Source: Hydractinia symbiolongicarpus (lineage: Eukaryota; Cnidaria; Hydrozoa; Anthoathecata; Hydractiniidae). Taken from it: a stretch of DNA of 64,000 bases. The notes under the pieces are model-generated. The model did not search any database. It was not told the origin of the DNA and saw only the letters and a list, made by a program, of their open reading frames with translations. The stretch covers positions 18,469,001-18,533,000 of the forward strand of contig NC_079875.1 of NCBI RefSeq assembly GCF_029227915.1, in the 5' to 3' direction. The translations under genes were made by a program, and so were the position numbers. Positions 1-13,400 of this stretch are shown piece after piece (the first letter of the stretch is position 1; every line of letters begins with the position of its first letter).

Positions 1-144
1 TGGAATCACGTGACTATTCTCATTGTTCATTCCCATTAACAAGTTGTGTTCTTCATCAGCATAATGATCGCATGTTTTTGATTAAAAATTTAAATGGTAC
101 TACATATAATTTAAAAAGTCTACCTTGCTTGCATGAGTTAATAC

Positions 145-733
145 CTATTGGTGTTACTTTCAAAATCAATACATTGTATTGCTGCGCTATTTAAAGGAAA
201 ACACTTAGAGTAAAAGTTGGTTGGCGCTTCACTTAAATGGTTGGTTGGTTTCGCATCACATATGAAGTAAGATTGTAATAAAGTTTTGATCAAAGGAAAT
301 CGCCAATCACAACATATTATTGAGAATACCAAGTTGTGGTGTAGATAGATAACAAATTAACTAACTTTTTTTTTAAACTTCATCATAACCTCTTTTGCAT
401 CATCACATAATGAGCATCCTTCAGCCTGCAAAATAACAAACCCCAAATCAGTGCTTTTTACTACTCACAGTTTTTTTTAATATAAAAATCAAATTACTAT
501 AATGTTTTATGGTTGCTATTGAACCCTCCTTGTTTCTGGCGTTCATTTTTTAAAGAAGAATGAAAACATGCATTCTTTCGTCAATCAAACTAAAAAACAA
601 AATTAGTGCTAAACTTGTAAGCTTATGAGAATCTTATTATCAGACTTACCTTTGAAAACATAGTTACAATTGGTAGACTTTTTCTTGAGGACAATTTTCG
701 ACCAAGAAGCAGAATAATTCCATTTCTGTACAT
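145..733 (-). CDS. Glutaredoxin-like protein (C5orf63/YDR286C type), N-terminal exons, partial
   Basis: Small thiol-disulfide oxidoreductase-like protein of the glutaredoxin-like DUF836 family. Exon 1 (733..650) starts at ATG and encodes 28 residues ending LPIVTMFSK before a GTAAG donor. Exon 2 (425..366) encodes AEGCSLCDDAKEVM, with a CxxC redox motif (CSLC) exactly where human C5orf63 has CPLCDEAKEVL, followed by a GTTAGT donor. Both junctions are phase 0. A possible exon 3 (181..145) would add QYNVLILKVTPI, weakly resembling the beta strand after the active-site helix; it has usable splice sites but is uncertain. The rest must lie before base 1. The next gene on the same strand (SWEET) ends 1.6 kb upstream of this start. 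Family assignment rests on the motif and exon agreement; substrate unknown. Confidence 0.68.
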
Positions 734-2243
734 TCTTTAAATCATTTAGAAGAAAATTCAGATAACACTTTACATTTTACTAGATTCGTTTCAAAAGAAC
801 TGGTCATTATTACAAAATTAACAACGAATATCAAGTAGAATACATCCAACAGTCACCTAGCTAACTTACACAACCTTGTCACTTCGCAAGTATCTGCATT
901 TTTGCATCAAAATTATGATTTTAATGCTGATGGCCAGCGGTCTTAGACGACCAGCGACAACTATTTTTTATTCCCAAGACAAGATAATATCTGTGTATAC
1001 CATATTTTGTCTTAAAAAAAGGTGGCAATTCAACAAATAATTATTTTTGTTACGCCTTGTTTTCTCAAAAATAATTATTGTTTCAATTATTTTTTGTTTC
1101 CACAAAATTCTTTTTTAAGTCTATTATTTTTTAAAAAAAATCAGTGTGTCAAATCAGCAGATTATCAGCTGATTATAAGCTAAAACATAAAAGAGACGCT
1201 ACCATTTCTGAAATGTTAAAAAGAAAGTTACATCGAGAGAGTCGCTTTGCGCAAACACTCAGTCATCGTGTCGGGGATCACAATTTCAAACTTCTCCCAC
1301 TTTTCTACCAACAAAACGATTGCATAAATCAATCCTTAGCTATAATGCCTGTTCCACATAACCAAAACAACCACATAGAAGTAAAGCATTTACATTGCAG
1401 TTTGCATAACTTGAAGATCACAGCGCTTGATTCCACAAAAAAGCCTGTTTGAGACAGCTACTTAGAGACTGGCCTTCTTACAGAAGTGTTTTATACAACG
1501 ACCACCTACCGAAGACGATCACTTCTTTTAAGCCCCAAGAGTGGCTTTTTTGTACAGGTTTAACTGCTTTACCCTTTGTGTATAGCTATAAAAAACTATG
1601 AAAAACATTAATATTGCAAACCAGAAGATAAATAAATTTAATAAGTTCATTTAGCGTAATATACAAAAAGAAATCTATCTTGTAAACTTAACGTGCAAAT
1701 GTGGAATATAGCAAGTCCAGCATTGCCATCGTTTTAAATATTTCCAACTACATTGTTCTTTCACGTTTTGTATTGTGGAACTTCATATTCATTAATACTA
1801 TGCAGACTTGTTAGAAGTGATATGATGGAGACGCAATTACCACACACATAACATATTCGTTCATTAAAAAATAGTAAAATAAAAACCAAAATGTCTTTTT
1901 ATGATGGGATTTACTTGCATATCGAAATAAATAAAAAATATTTAATTATTACTTAAATCAATCAATTAAATAAATAATAACTAAAAATAACTACCACCTA
2001 TTGCTGTTTTAATGTCAACATGACCAGCTGTCAATTATACAGTGAAAAATTCTAAAATCTCATTGACAAACCAAATTGATGGCAACATGTTCAAATATTC
2101 AGAGGGGTTTCGACAGGAAAAAGAGTTTGTGAAACACGATTGCTTGATTCTTCAATTTAAGATTGGTACAGCCTTGTTCTTTTCATTGACATTTTTAAAT
2201 CCATATCCCCATAAAAATATCTAATAAGTTGAAAATAAATAGT
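734..2243. other. Intergenic stretch, no supported gene
   Basis: AT-rich DNA between the glutaredoxin-like start and the SWEET 3' end. A 102-codon open frame at 1144..1452 on the plus strand begins with GTG, has no recognisable domain and no flanking exons, so I do not call it. Several A/T homopolymers and poly-AAT stretches are present. Confidence 0.5.
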
Positions 2244-2249
2244 TTTATT
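2244..2249 (-). other. Candidate poly(A) signal of the SWEET gene
   Basis: AATAAA on the minus strand about 100 bases downstream of the SWEET stop codon at 2347. Position and sequence fit a canonical animal polyadenylation signal. Confidence 0.5.
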
Positions 2250-2346
2250 AATTCAATTCTTCTCTGACCGATTTCTCAGTATAGATACTCTTTACGATTC
2301 AGATCCAACTATATAATTAATCCTGTGAAGTGATTTTTGGTATCGC

Positions 2347-5300
2347 TCAAATGGGTATCGATTGTGATTTCTGTGAGTATTGATTGTAAAGATAGAGCTG
2401 TGACAGGCCAAGTAAAACGCCTAAACAATTTGGTACCTGTAACAATAAAATAAAAAGATCGGTTATTTAGATATTATGGCATCCATGTTTTAAATTTCAA
2501 CTAACCCTAAAAAATGCTGAGCTGCTTTGCAAAAAAGTATTGCTGGGAACTATTGGCAAGTCTTAAAAAGTAATCAAACATTAAGGATTAAAGTATAAAT
2601 ATTTATAACAATACCTGTACAAATGTGTCTGAAATTAAATAGCCATACAAGAACCAACTTCCTGATACTAACACCGTCATGATAGATAGAGGTAGAGATA
2701 TCGTTTCAGAGTTTTTGGTTTGAATCACAATTCTCTAGTAAGGAATTGTTTTTTAATAGAACCTGATAACTAAACGGTTTTTACAAAGAGTTCAAGATAC
2801 ATATAAGCCCAGTGACTGCACATTGATGAAAAGAAGGAAATTTGTAGAATCACGAAGTAAACAATAAAGTCGAGTTCTGCTTTGCTGTACTGTTGACAAC
2901 CAATGGTTAAGGTGTAAAAATACTAAATGATTATCTAAAGAAGATCTTACTATCGTAGAAAGTGGTGATCCAAACATAAGAACTGTCACAGTTGACGCTA
3001 TCCAACCCAGTATAGCCACCACATCAAAATTCTCTTTACCGAATCGTGCCATCAGACCGATTAAAATTGCCATACCAATAACTATTAAAATTTTCCTTAT
3101 GTAGATTTGCTAAAAAAAAAAAAAGGTTTGTTTTATGTAGAATACTAAACTTGTAATGAGTTCTGTCTTTGGTTGTAAAAAAAGTTGCATTATCTGTTAA
3201 AAATATGTAGTAAGACCAAGAACACAAGCTGGTTTATGGTTTATGATTGATGACAAACAAGCTGGTTTATGGTTGGTGGTTGATGGCAAACAAACTGGCT
3301 TAAGGTTGCTGGTTGATGACAAACAAGCTGGTTTAAGGTTGCTGGTTGATGACAAACAAGCTGGTTTATGGTTGCTGGTTGATGGCAAACAAGCCGGTAT
3401 ATGGTTGCTGGTTTATGGCAAACAAGCTGGTTTATGATTGGTGGTTGATGGCAAACAAGCTGGTTTATGATTGGTGGTTAATGGCAAACAAGTTGGTTGG
3501 TGGTTGATGGCAAACAAGCTGGTTAATGGTTAATGACAAACAAGCTGGTTTATGGATGTTGGTTGATAGCAAACAAGCTGGTTTATGGGTGATGACAAAC
3601 AAGCTGGTTTATGGTTGGTTGTTGATGGCAAACAGACTGGTTTAAGGTTGCTGGTTGATGACAAACAAGCTGGTATATGGTTGCTGGTTGATGACAAACA
3701 AGCTGGTTTATGGCAAACAAGCTGGTTTAAGATTAGAGGTTGATGGCAAACAGACTGGTTTAAGGTAGCTGGTTGATGACAAACAAGCTGGTTTATGGTT
3801 GCTGGTTGATGGCAAACAAGCTGGTTTATGGTTGATGACAAACAAGCTGGTTTATGGTTGCTGGTTGATGACAAACAAGCTGGTTTATGGCAAACAAGCT
3901 GGTTTAAGATTGGTGGTTGATGGCAAACAGACTGGTTTATGGTTGCTGGTTGATGACAAACAAGCTGGTTTATGGTTGCTGGTTGATGGCAAACAAGCTG
4001 GTTTATGGTTGATGACAAACAAGCTGGTTTATGGTTGTTTGTTGATGACAAACAAGCTTGCTTGCTATTAACATCACATACAACCTGGTTCCCTGTCAGT
4101 GGCTTTAATAGGCTTATAAGACTTCACATGTTGCTACTCCACGTTGGTGAAAGTGTTAGTAATCCGGTGATGACAATACTAATACTCTAACAACATAGGT
4201 ATCTCAACTTTTACACACACCTTACTCAATGTAAAAATTAAACCTTTAGAAGTTTTTAAAATTTTAGTTATACCTTTTTATCGCAATTTTGTACGAATAC
4301 GAAAATATAAAGTATTTGGAAAGCACAACCAGTTCCATTGACTACGCATAACAACTTGTCCTCCTTCAATACGCCATACATGAACCAGAGAAAGCAACTA
4401 AAACAGAAGAAAACGATTTAACAGTTAATGCTTTGAGCAAAAACGTATCTCACAGACAATCACGTCAGCGGTGAACATCAGCTTTGGAAATGATTAAAAC
4501 ATTCAATACAGGATTATTGACCTTCCTAATTTTTATAGTGTATTTAATTAAGCGATGCTTTATTTATTTTCTTACTTTGCGTTATCTCACATATTTATCC
4601 TCATAATATCTAGCACATATACAGCCAGTTTCATCAAACAAAAAGAACTCTACCAAGACTATTATAAATTTTTTCCTTTTTTCTTTTAAACAGAATCATG
4701 CAATATCCTTCTGCTTATAATGATAGGTAATTGTTTAAAAAAGATTTTAACAAGAATAACTCACAACAAAAAACTCACATAAAGACTAGCGCATCTAGCA
4801 TCAGACACATAAGTCACTGATATTTCGATCATGCAAATAAAGATTTCATATCTAATTTTTTTCTTGTACAAGGTACATAAACTCTGTATATCTTTATTTG
4901 ATTCTGAAGTCATAAATATAGACAAACTTTAAATGATTATAACTGACATGCCTACGACAGTAGGTCATACTTACTTTAATGCAGTTAACAGAAAGGGTAG
5001 AAAGTTCACATTTTTCACAGATTTTTGACGATGAATCTTGTAACACGTTACGCTAAAAATAATTAAAAATCATAAGTTAGAAGAAAAATACTGTAATACT
5101 GTTAAACCAGGTATGTTTGCCTAGATGTCTTCCCTTTTCCCTGACATTATTAATATTTTATGCATTAAGGCGTTTGGATTTTTTGATTACAATCAATTGA
5201 ATAAGCTGTGTGTTACTTTTATTTTTTTAACTTTGATACATTTCCTTTTTTTTCTTTTTAATTATTATATAACTCGTACAAATATATATATATATCAGGT

Positions 5301-6060
5301 TTCCATTGGCTGATAATATTTGGAATATTTATTGCCCAGGTCAACAAAAAAAGGCTGATTTACACAGAAAATTTGTTATTTTTGCATTACTTCAACAAAA
5401 ATAACACATAAAAATGACTTCTTCATTGTTTACATCTCCTGTAGATTTGCAAATAGTTGTGTGATAATTTTAATAATATTTTTGACATACATTGATGCTA
5501 CTTTTGTGCATAGTAAAGAAATCAAATAATTCTTGTTACAAATAAACAAAAATATGAAAATCTTCTTAAATATCATTAAAACACCATGAAGGAATTCCAC
5601 CAATCATAGTGCAGGAACGAATATTTACACACGCAGGTGAAAATATTTGATGTTATACATTTAATTACATGACTTTGAAAAACCGTTATTTTACAAACGC
5701 TACTTATGAATATTTAAGAATTTTCCAAGTTTGTTTTTTCTCTTGGCAAAACCTACATTTTTGCTCCAAAATTATAACCCTGTGGCTGAAAGGGTCGAGG
5801 AATGCAAAACAATCAAACATAATTATTTTTTACAAAAAAATGGCACTCGTAACAACATAAAAATAGACTTTAACAACTTTGGACTTCTTACAATAAATAA
5901 AAATACTTTGGTCACATTCATCACTTTTGAAAAAAACAAAAGAAATGTACCTTCCCGCAATAAAAAACCCAATTGTTGAAACTAGTGCCACCACCTGCAC
6001 AGCATTGATAAGATTTCCAGTGTTTGAATGTCCATCTGAATTCACTGATGTGTCCGCCAT
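2347..6060 (-). CDS. SLC50A1: SWEET sugar transporter (SLC50 family), complete, 6 exons
   Basis: Seven-helix uniporter family moving mono- or disaccharides across plasma or Golgi membranes. Exons on the minus strand: 6060..5951, 5052..4975, 4397..4274, 3109..2951, 2734..2615, 2436..2347. All have AG/GT borders, phases agree, and they total 681 nt (226 residues), the usual SWEET length. The first MtN3/saliva repeat reads VVALVSTIGFFIAG, VKNVNFLPFLLTALK, NCFLWFMYGVLKED; the second reads ILGWIASTVTVLMFGSPLST, IVIQTKNSETISLPLS, GSWFLYGYLISDTFVQVPN. These match the family triple-helix-bundle signatures, including the PLST and VPN motifs. The start is the ATG at 6060. Intron 3 holds a large minisatellite. 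It lies 1.4 kb downstream of the SLC23 gene on the same strand. Family certain; substrate not predictable. Confidence 0.93.
3228..4059. repeat. Minisatellite in SWEET intron 3, units 33/26/19 bp
   Basis: About 830 bp of tandem units built on GCTGGTTTATGG, TTGCTGGTTGATGA/GG and CAAACAA. The commonest unit is 33 bp; 26-bp and 19-bp variants lack one or two 7-bp blocks. The array is largely open in several frames on both strands, which yields repetitive spurious reading frames (KQAGL-type and NQLVCHQP-type peptides). It lies wholly inside the intron between SWEET exons 3 and 4, so I do not treat it as coding. Confidence 0.92.
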
Positions 6061-7437
6061 TATTAAAGCTTAGTGTACTAACAAGACATAAATAAAAATA
6101 TTTAGTTTCCACATTGTAGAGACAAAATTTTCTGTTAAAATACCAGTCTAAGGCAAAAACAAAAAATTTAAAATTTATGCAATGCTGAATAACGATAGTA
6201 AATCAAAGCATATTGAAAAATAAAACAAAACTTTGCATTGAGAAGCAAGTAGTGTTTAGGGAGTCTTTTTGAGTAGCACAATTTATGGCTTGTGGTAATT
6301 CATTCTTCAACCCTATCAAAGAACTTTACCAATGGGAAGCACCTGCAAAGTTGAACAGGTAAAAAAAAGCAACAAGCACAGATTGTTTAATAACACAAAG
6401 TGATATCGTCACATCTCTGAATGGTTTACAAAAATTGAGATGTCAAGATGCAGTTTTTAGGGTAGATATGCTACAACAATATTTTTCACTTATCACACTT
6501 TACCAACACGCAGTACTAGTTTGTCGCGCAAATATAAATCAACAGCACTACTTAAATGAAGCAGAGATAACAATATATTTAAAAAATCCAGTAATATTAA
6601 AAATAGTATAAGCCTGTTACAAAAACAAATTTATGGTATACAGTACTACGGTTTCACACAAGTATATGAACAAAAGTTACACTCCTAAAGTCTATACAGT
6701 ACAAATTATTATTAAAAATAAAATCTTCTTAAAAATAGCATCTTCTAAAAGTAAAATTAGAAAAGTGATGCATGCAAAAGTTTAGCTATTGGATATTGCA
6801 ACCCAACCTAACCACTTCTGAAATATCTATGCTTTAGAGAAAACAAAAAAAAAGCCGACTGTACGCGAAAGGGGGGGGGGGGCATTGGAGAAAGGTTTTA
6901 CCTTATTAGCATTCATTCGTTTGATTAAACGATGTATTAATAAAAAGTGCATAAAATTAAATTAACATAGATATATGAAAAAAATCTTTTCAGATCAAAA
7001 ATTATGTTGATGTTAACATAGGCCGTTTTCCAGACCTTTGCAGGCAATCCTATTTCAGACATTGCGGAAGCAGCAACTAACACATTTTGAGTTTCTTAAA
7101 ATAGAACAGCCTAACTGCATTGGTCAAGTAATTCCTGGGTTGGAATTCTTTTTTAGAGTTAATTGAGGTGAGGTGAATGGAAGACTTTGAAAAATCTAAT
7201 AAATGTCTATCTCTATGTGAATATGTTAAAAGAGAATTACTACTAAAAAACATGACTAAAATATGCAGTGCACTAACTTTAAAAAAAAGGAAAACTACTA
7301 TGAAACAAGTCATTTACCAAACTTCACATTGTGCAAAGAGTTAAGTTTCAGAGTTTGGTAAGACCGAAATTTTCAGGTTCACACATTAACAATAAAACCT
7401 ACTGGCAGGAGGATATGCTAATAGTATTTTAATGCAT
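6061..7437. other. Spacer between SWEET start and SLC23 stop
   Basis: Probably holds the SLC23 3' UTR at its upper end and the SWEET promoter and 5' UTR at its lower end. A run of about 10 G lies near 6871. I see no further coding exon; the 78-codon minus-strand frame at 7077..7313 shows no family similarity. Confidence 0.5.
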
Positions 7438-10400
7438 TTACAGAACACTGTTGTCCTCCAGATCCTCTGCTCTATTGTCACCATAATAAGGCAAAAATGG
7501 AACAATCTTACAAAACAGAGATTTTTTGAAATTTTCTGTTAAAAAAGGTGGGTCATAAACATGAACAGATGCAACCTTGTTGACTTGATTATTTGCACCA
7601 AAGCTGTTCCTCCACTTGATCAAACCTCTCTCTTGTTGTGTACCTGGGATGACATTGTCAAGTAAGAAACCAGTCAATCCACCCACAGCCATATTGGTTG
7701 ACAGAAGCACTTGGAAGATTTGAATATATGATTCTTCTTCTAAAAAAATAAACTCAGGCATTTGGCTAAAATACCCTTTAAATCAGTCATGTTATTTTTA
7801 CATTTTTCATTTCACCCAAACCAAATTTGCGTAAAATATCGATTTCATAGCACAATGTATTGAGCTTGGTTAGATATAATGAAAGGTTAATATGTATATT
7901 TTGCTTTTGATGTTAAAATTGTATCTCTACTAGTTAGTGACCACTCCTAATAGCTTTTAGAAATCCTGTCTTTCAAAACACGATAGTTTGGCCAATATCA
8001 GTATTGGATGACTTGATGGCTTATTTACGTGCATGGCATAAAACTCATCTGTAATCCATCGTAGATTCATTTAAAATTAACTACTATGTACTTCAAACTC
8101 ATAATTTATTAAATTACATAACACAAAGTATACACTTCCCCTACATTGTAATATTAAAATCTTAAACTACTTTAAACATTTTTAGCATCAGAAGAAAGGA
8201 ACAAAAGTATTTCTTTTCAATATAATAAAGACAACTTCACCTTAGAGCATATTCTCAGGTTTCAGTCCACTATGGATCACTTGGGAGAGGAAACATGGTA
8301 ATCATTTCATCTTTTATTGTTGACAGAATTAGAGGTGCATTCTCAGTAGTGAAAATTACACTGGATCCAGGATGTTTTTTAGACTGAATGTTTAGCATAT
8401 GGTTTAAAAGTCTTTTTTAATACTCAAATCTTAAAATTATGATTGACTGAATGTGTCTAGCTACATAAAGGAACTGAGACTGATTTTTTGTAAAATAATT
8501 TAAACTTGAAATTTTTACAAAAAATAAATTAAAAAAAGAAAGGATAGGTTGTTTCATAATTTCTGAACAAGTAAAAAAACAAATTCTTAAGATGTTTATG
8601 TGAGAAAACATAAATATTTTAATTCCCAAAAAATTAATCGTTCAAAATTACTTTGTACTTCGTATTTCTATATAAAAGAGAAAAGAATCACCTCTGGCTT
8701 TAAAATAATGATTGCAATAAAACTCTTACCTGGCTGAAGAGGATTAGATTCAATCCAACTTGGTATAACCATTCCCATAAACAAAGACACGCCAAGAACA
8801 AATAAATTTCGCATGGACGACATATCAATGAATTGCAGAGAAGACAAGCCAACAGCAGTAATCATTCCAAACATGACGACGAATATTCCACCAACCACTG
8901 GATCAGGTACTGTCACAAACAATGCTCCAAATTTACCAATGATGGACAGTAGGATCATAAGAACAGCTCCACATTGTATAACACGAACACTTCCAACCTA
9001 AATAAAAATACACAAATATTTGTGCAATATGACTTGCAAGTAATATATACTACTAGTCAGTGGCCTGTGGGTTCGCCCTTCATTTTTATACTGCATTACT
9101 TGTGTCTCGCTACTTGCGGTACCATTTTGCATGACAGACAGACAAATGTATACGGTTATTATAATATATATAAATTTTAAAAGGAATAATTAAGTCATTA
9201 AAATTGTTTAATTTGTGTGTATCATTTTTAACAAATAAAGAGACATGATCTTTTTTGCATGTATGAATTATAAAAAATGTGTTCACTATCATTAACCTAT
9301 GATGCTGCTAACTTTCAAAAAATTATAAATGCACATTTCCAGTAAAAAAGCAATTTTCTCTTGGATATTTGGCAAAAATATAAAGCTGCAAAAGAAGTAA
9401 CCGTTATTAAAAGTACAAAACATTGGTAATCTAATAATTTTCTATCCTGACCACTTCAAACCTGTCTTCTTTACATTTCAAAAAAATCAAAGTTGAAGTG
9501 AACTTTTTTTTTTAAATAATATTCAGGCAAAAACATCTCTTTAAAATTTTTTCTTAATTTTCATACTATAATTATTATTTTAAACACATTAAAAAAAAAA
9601 CGATTATTCATTACCCTGGTTATCCCAATAGCACCAATATTTTCACTATATGAAGTAGTTCCATTTCCAGTCCCCCATAAGCCAGTGATTAAACAACCAA
9701 GACCTTCACAGCCTAAACCTCGATTTAATGCATGTTGTGGTGGTGGAGGGGCACCAGCCAAGCGGGCACAAGCATAATAATCACCAATCGACTCCACCAT
9801 GGAAGCTATCACTCCTGCAAGCATACCAATAACAGCAGGGGCTGAGACGGTTGGTCGTCCCCATTGACCTAGAAATAACGCTTCAATCATACTATGCTGC
9901 TTAAAAATATAGTAAGTGTGACAAACTCTTTACCTTAAGTGAAATAGGGATTTTAACGATGTTGAATCACATTATAATAAATTTAGTGCGTATGTTATGA
10001 CAATGTATATAATCTCACTTTGATGTTAATACTTTAACTAAGGTTGTGATAAATTTTTCATTATTTAATAGCAAAACTTTAACCAATCCGTAATTACTTT
10101 TCCTAATTAAGTCAGTCTATACAACCTATGGTGCGTTTAAGCAGAAACTTAACCCAGGCCTCTAAAAATTTCACTCAAACTAAAAATCCACACATCAACA
10201 GACATGTAGATTTATGTAGGCTTGCGATTTATCGCACATGCAAATCAATGAATTTTAAATGTAGAAAAAAGCGAAATGTGAAGTCAGGGAATGATTTAAG
10301 ATAAATGTACACCTTTAAAATTAAACTTTTTAAAAAACAACCCCTGGACTCTGTTAAAACATTTTTTTTTACAACATAAACTCTCCTAACCAGGATAAGG

Positions 10401-13400
10401 AACTCGGAACCAGGAGGATTCTTTAATTACGTTGGTTCGAAAGTCTGTACGGGCTCGTGATCCATCTTCGAAAACAGAGGTAGCTGTTAATATTGCTGAT
10501 AAAATCCAACAGATGAAAATTGAAAGCAAAACCTAAAACACACAGGTTTTCCATCTCTACACGACCTTTTTGGAAATACAGTTTACATAGTCATTATATT
10601 ACTACAACAATTATTCAAAGAAGAGGAGTTTAAATTGTAGTTAAAATGTTCTGTTTTTGTGTAAGTTGATACAGAGAAAAAGATATGCAATGGATGATTT
10701 TACTACAGCTTTGTAAAGAGCTCCAAAAAGATAAACACATCACACAGCAATTTATGTCTTAAAAATTACCTCGAAGATAATGTACATGTGACTAACACAT
10801 TTATGCCAAACCACCTACTCAGAAAAATGATACTCACAGGGAACAATTTAAAGACAGGAATCTTAACTCTGCCAAGTGGTAAGTTAACATTTCGAAGCAC
10901 TTGAGAGAATAATGTGATAAAAAATATCGTTCTAAAAAAGATTTAAGCACATAAATATACTTCAAGATCAGCAGCACAATCAAGTTAAAAAAAAAATCTT
11001 TTCCAGATTGTGTTACAGAGAAACTGTGAAAAACATCGCGTATGCAGTTATCTTAACATATACTTTTTTATTCTGTGGGTACTATTTTCCCCATTAAGAG
11101 GCCTAAACGGCATCAGCTGGTCTTTAAAGGGGAACTACACGCAAAAATCATTTTTTGATATATTGTTACTGTTACTATAAGAAAACGAATTCAACTAATT
11201 TTACTGTTTCATATGACTTCCAAGTGCGAAGAATACGAATCTTATCACCCCAAAATAAGGCTAGAAATCCCGACCCTCAATTCCGTGAAAAAGGCTGGGA
11301 CGAACATGATGTGTGACGTTGCAAAGTGCGGAAAGCGCAATTCTATGCAGTGCCTGGTTTAATAAAGAAACAAGTTTTTAAATCGTGTAAAGTTTTGATA
11401 AATAAAGCTACTACAATTCATTCTTATTTTATGCTAAATATGCCGAATTGCTCAGCTTTCGGTTGTAAAGTTGCTCCACGTTTAACAAAGAGCTTAGTTT
11501 TCATAAGATACCTTCAGAAAAATCTAACAACAAACTTCGTAAAAAATGATTGCAAGCGATTAAAAGAGAAGGTTCTTTAAAAATGATTCTGGTTTTTACA
11601 TCTTCTCAAAACACTTCACTAACAATTGTTTCCAGAGGGATATGATAGTAAGACAAAGTTCATCTGGATTTCTTGAATGCAAAAAGTTTTCACTGGTTCA
11701 TTTACTGGTCATCAAATCCACGTTATTGTATAAATTACGTTCACTTTTATTTTACTAATATTATTCCTCACTTGTTTTGCGCGAAAAAAAATCTAATTTC
11801 TGACAAGGGGTAAATATATTACTTTGCTAAAGTGAGCTAATGGGTGAGCCGATGTCATCAACATTTTGAACATCAAACAAAAGTAAAGCACATTCTGGAA
11901 ATAGTCTTCTTTTTTCTGGTGCTGTCCTGACGATTTTTGTATTTACTTCAGATACTGAAAAAATTGTCTTTTTTACCCCCTGAATTGTTTCTGATTTAAT
12001 ATGCAAACTTTCCAAGGTGAGGTCCATCACACTAAAGAATTAAAAAAGGATGGGCTACTATTCTTCTTCGTCCATACAATTTCATTTTTTTAAACTTTTT
12101 CAAATTATAAAGATTTATCCACAGGAGAGGGACAATGCGTCAAAAGTGTTTGAAAACATTAAAGTTTTTTTATGAAGACTGTTTGTTCATTTGAGGAAAA
12201 TTGTTGTTTATCGTTGTTTTTTGACGAATAAGAAAGTTTTATTTTTGGTATATACTTAGTTATTTTGGTTCTTGTTTATTAAAAAAAAACAACAACAACA
12301 AATCGTAATGTCTCCTCTTCTTTTCAATGTGTTTTCTTGGAGGCTTCCTTCTGCGGTTTGCTACATGTTGCACTTTGCATTGTCATTTTTGTTACTATTT
12401 TCAGTGTTCTTGTTTTTATGCGGCCCGTTAAAAAAGGCATACTTCTGACAAAGAAAATCTTAGTAAAAACAGACATTATTAAGTTGCACTTTCTTATTTT
12501 TTGAAATATTATAATCATTTTTGACAATATATCAAAAAATAATTTCTGCGTGTAGTTCCAATTTAAGGTAAACTATTTTTTCAAGGTTACATTTTTAACA
12601 GTTTTTTAAATTCAACCTCCAACCTGTATTTATTAATGTTACAAAACTTGCATGTATCAACTACTCCTCATAGGCAAAACAAAAAACAAAAACAATTTGC
12701 ATTTGGAGACGTTGCCAGGTGTGATATATCTATCTTTTAAAAGAACACCATTCTTTGGTTAAAGAAACAATGCTCTGTGGCTATGACTTTTATTTAAAAC
12801 TTACAAAAAAGTAGTAGCAAATCGTATCACATATAAGTAATCAGAGAAGAGTGAAAAAAAAGTTGACAAGGTCAAACGCAGATGTTATCAATTGGTATAA
12901 TTCCTTTCTATCTCAATGCTGTTAGCTCACAGCTTGTAGGTTTTTGTGTTGACCTGAAGCATATATTTATCAATATTAGTTAGAAGCATTTAACTGTTCT
13001 TTATACCCATTTAAATACATTAAATTATGTATACCATCATAAATGATATAGTGTGCTCCATTGACATTGTTTTATTTTTGTTTTATTCAAAATTGTTCAC
13101 AACCGAAAAAATTCTTTACACTTTCTCGCATTATCATTAGCTAACTTAAAATAGGCACAAATAGCCAAGTTGTCAAACAACTTGCGTATTAATATTTACT
13201 AGTCGATAAGGCCCGTGGAAAAATCCACTTAGGCAAAAGGCCAATGAAAAATAGGTTGCTTTAGATGTTTTGCTGGCGTTATTAGTGCATATACAAAAAA
13301 AATGTTCTTAAAATCTTACACAAAATGTCAAATGTCAAAATGCATTAAATCCTGCAAACAATACACAAAATCAAAAAGAACAGCTTGCAAGGTGTAAAAT

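Noticed and set aside
1144-1452. 102-codon plus-strand open frame
   Set aside because: Starts with GTG, has no domain, no splice partners and no clear start context.
1500-1570. Histone-type stem-loop or small RNA near CCCCAAGAGTGGCTTTTTTG
   Set aside because: The stem is only four pairs and the consensus does not fit; no histone or snRNA motif found.
3530-4051. 173-codon minus-strand frame with repeated NQLVCHQPAT peptides
   Set aside because: It is a translation of the SWEET intron minisatellite, and other frames of the same array are open too.
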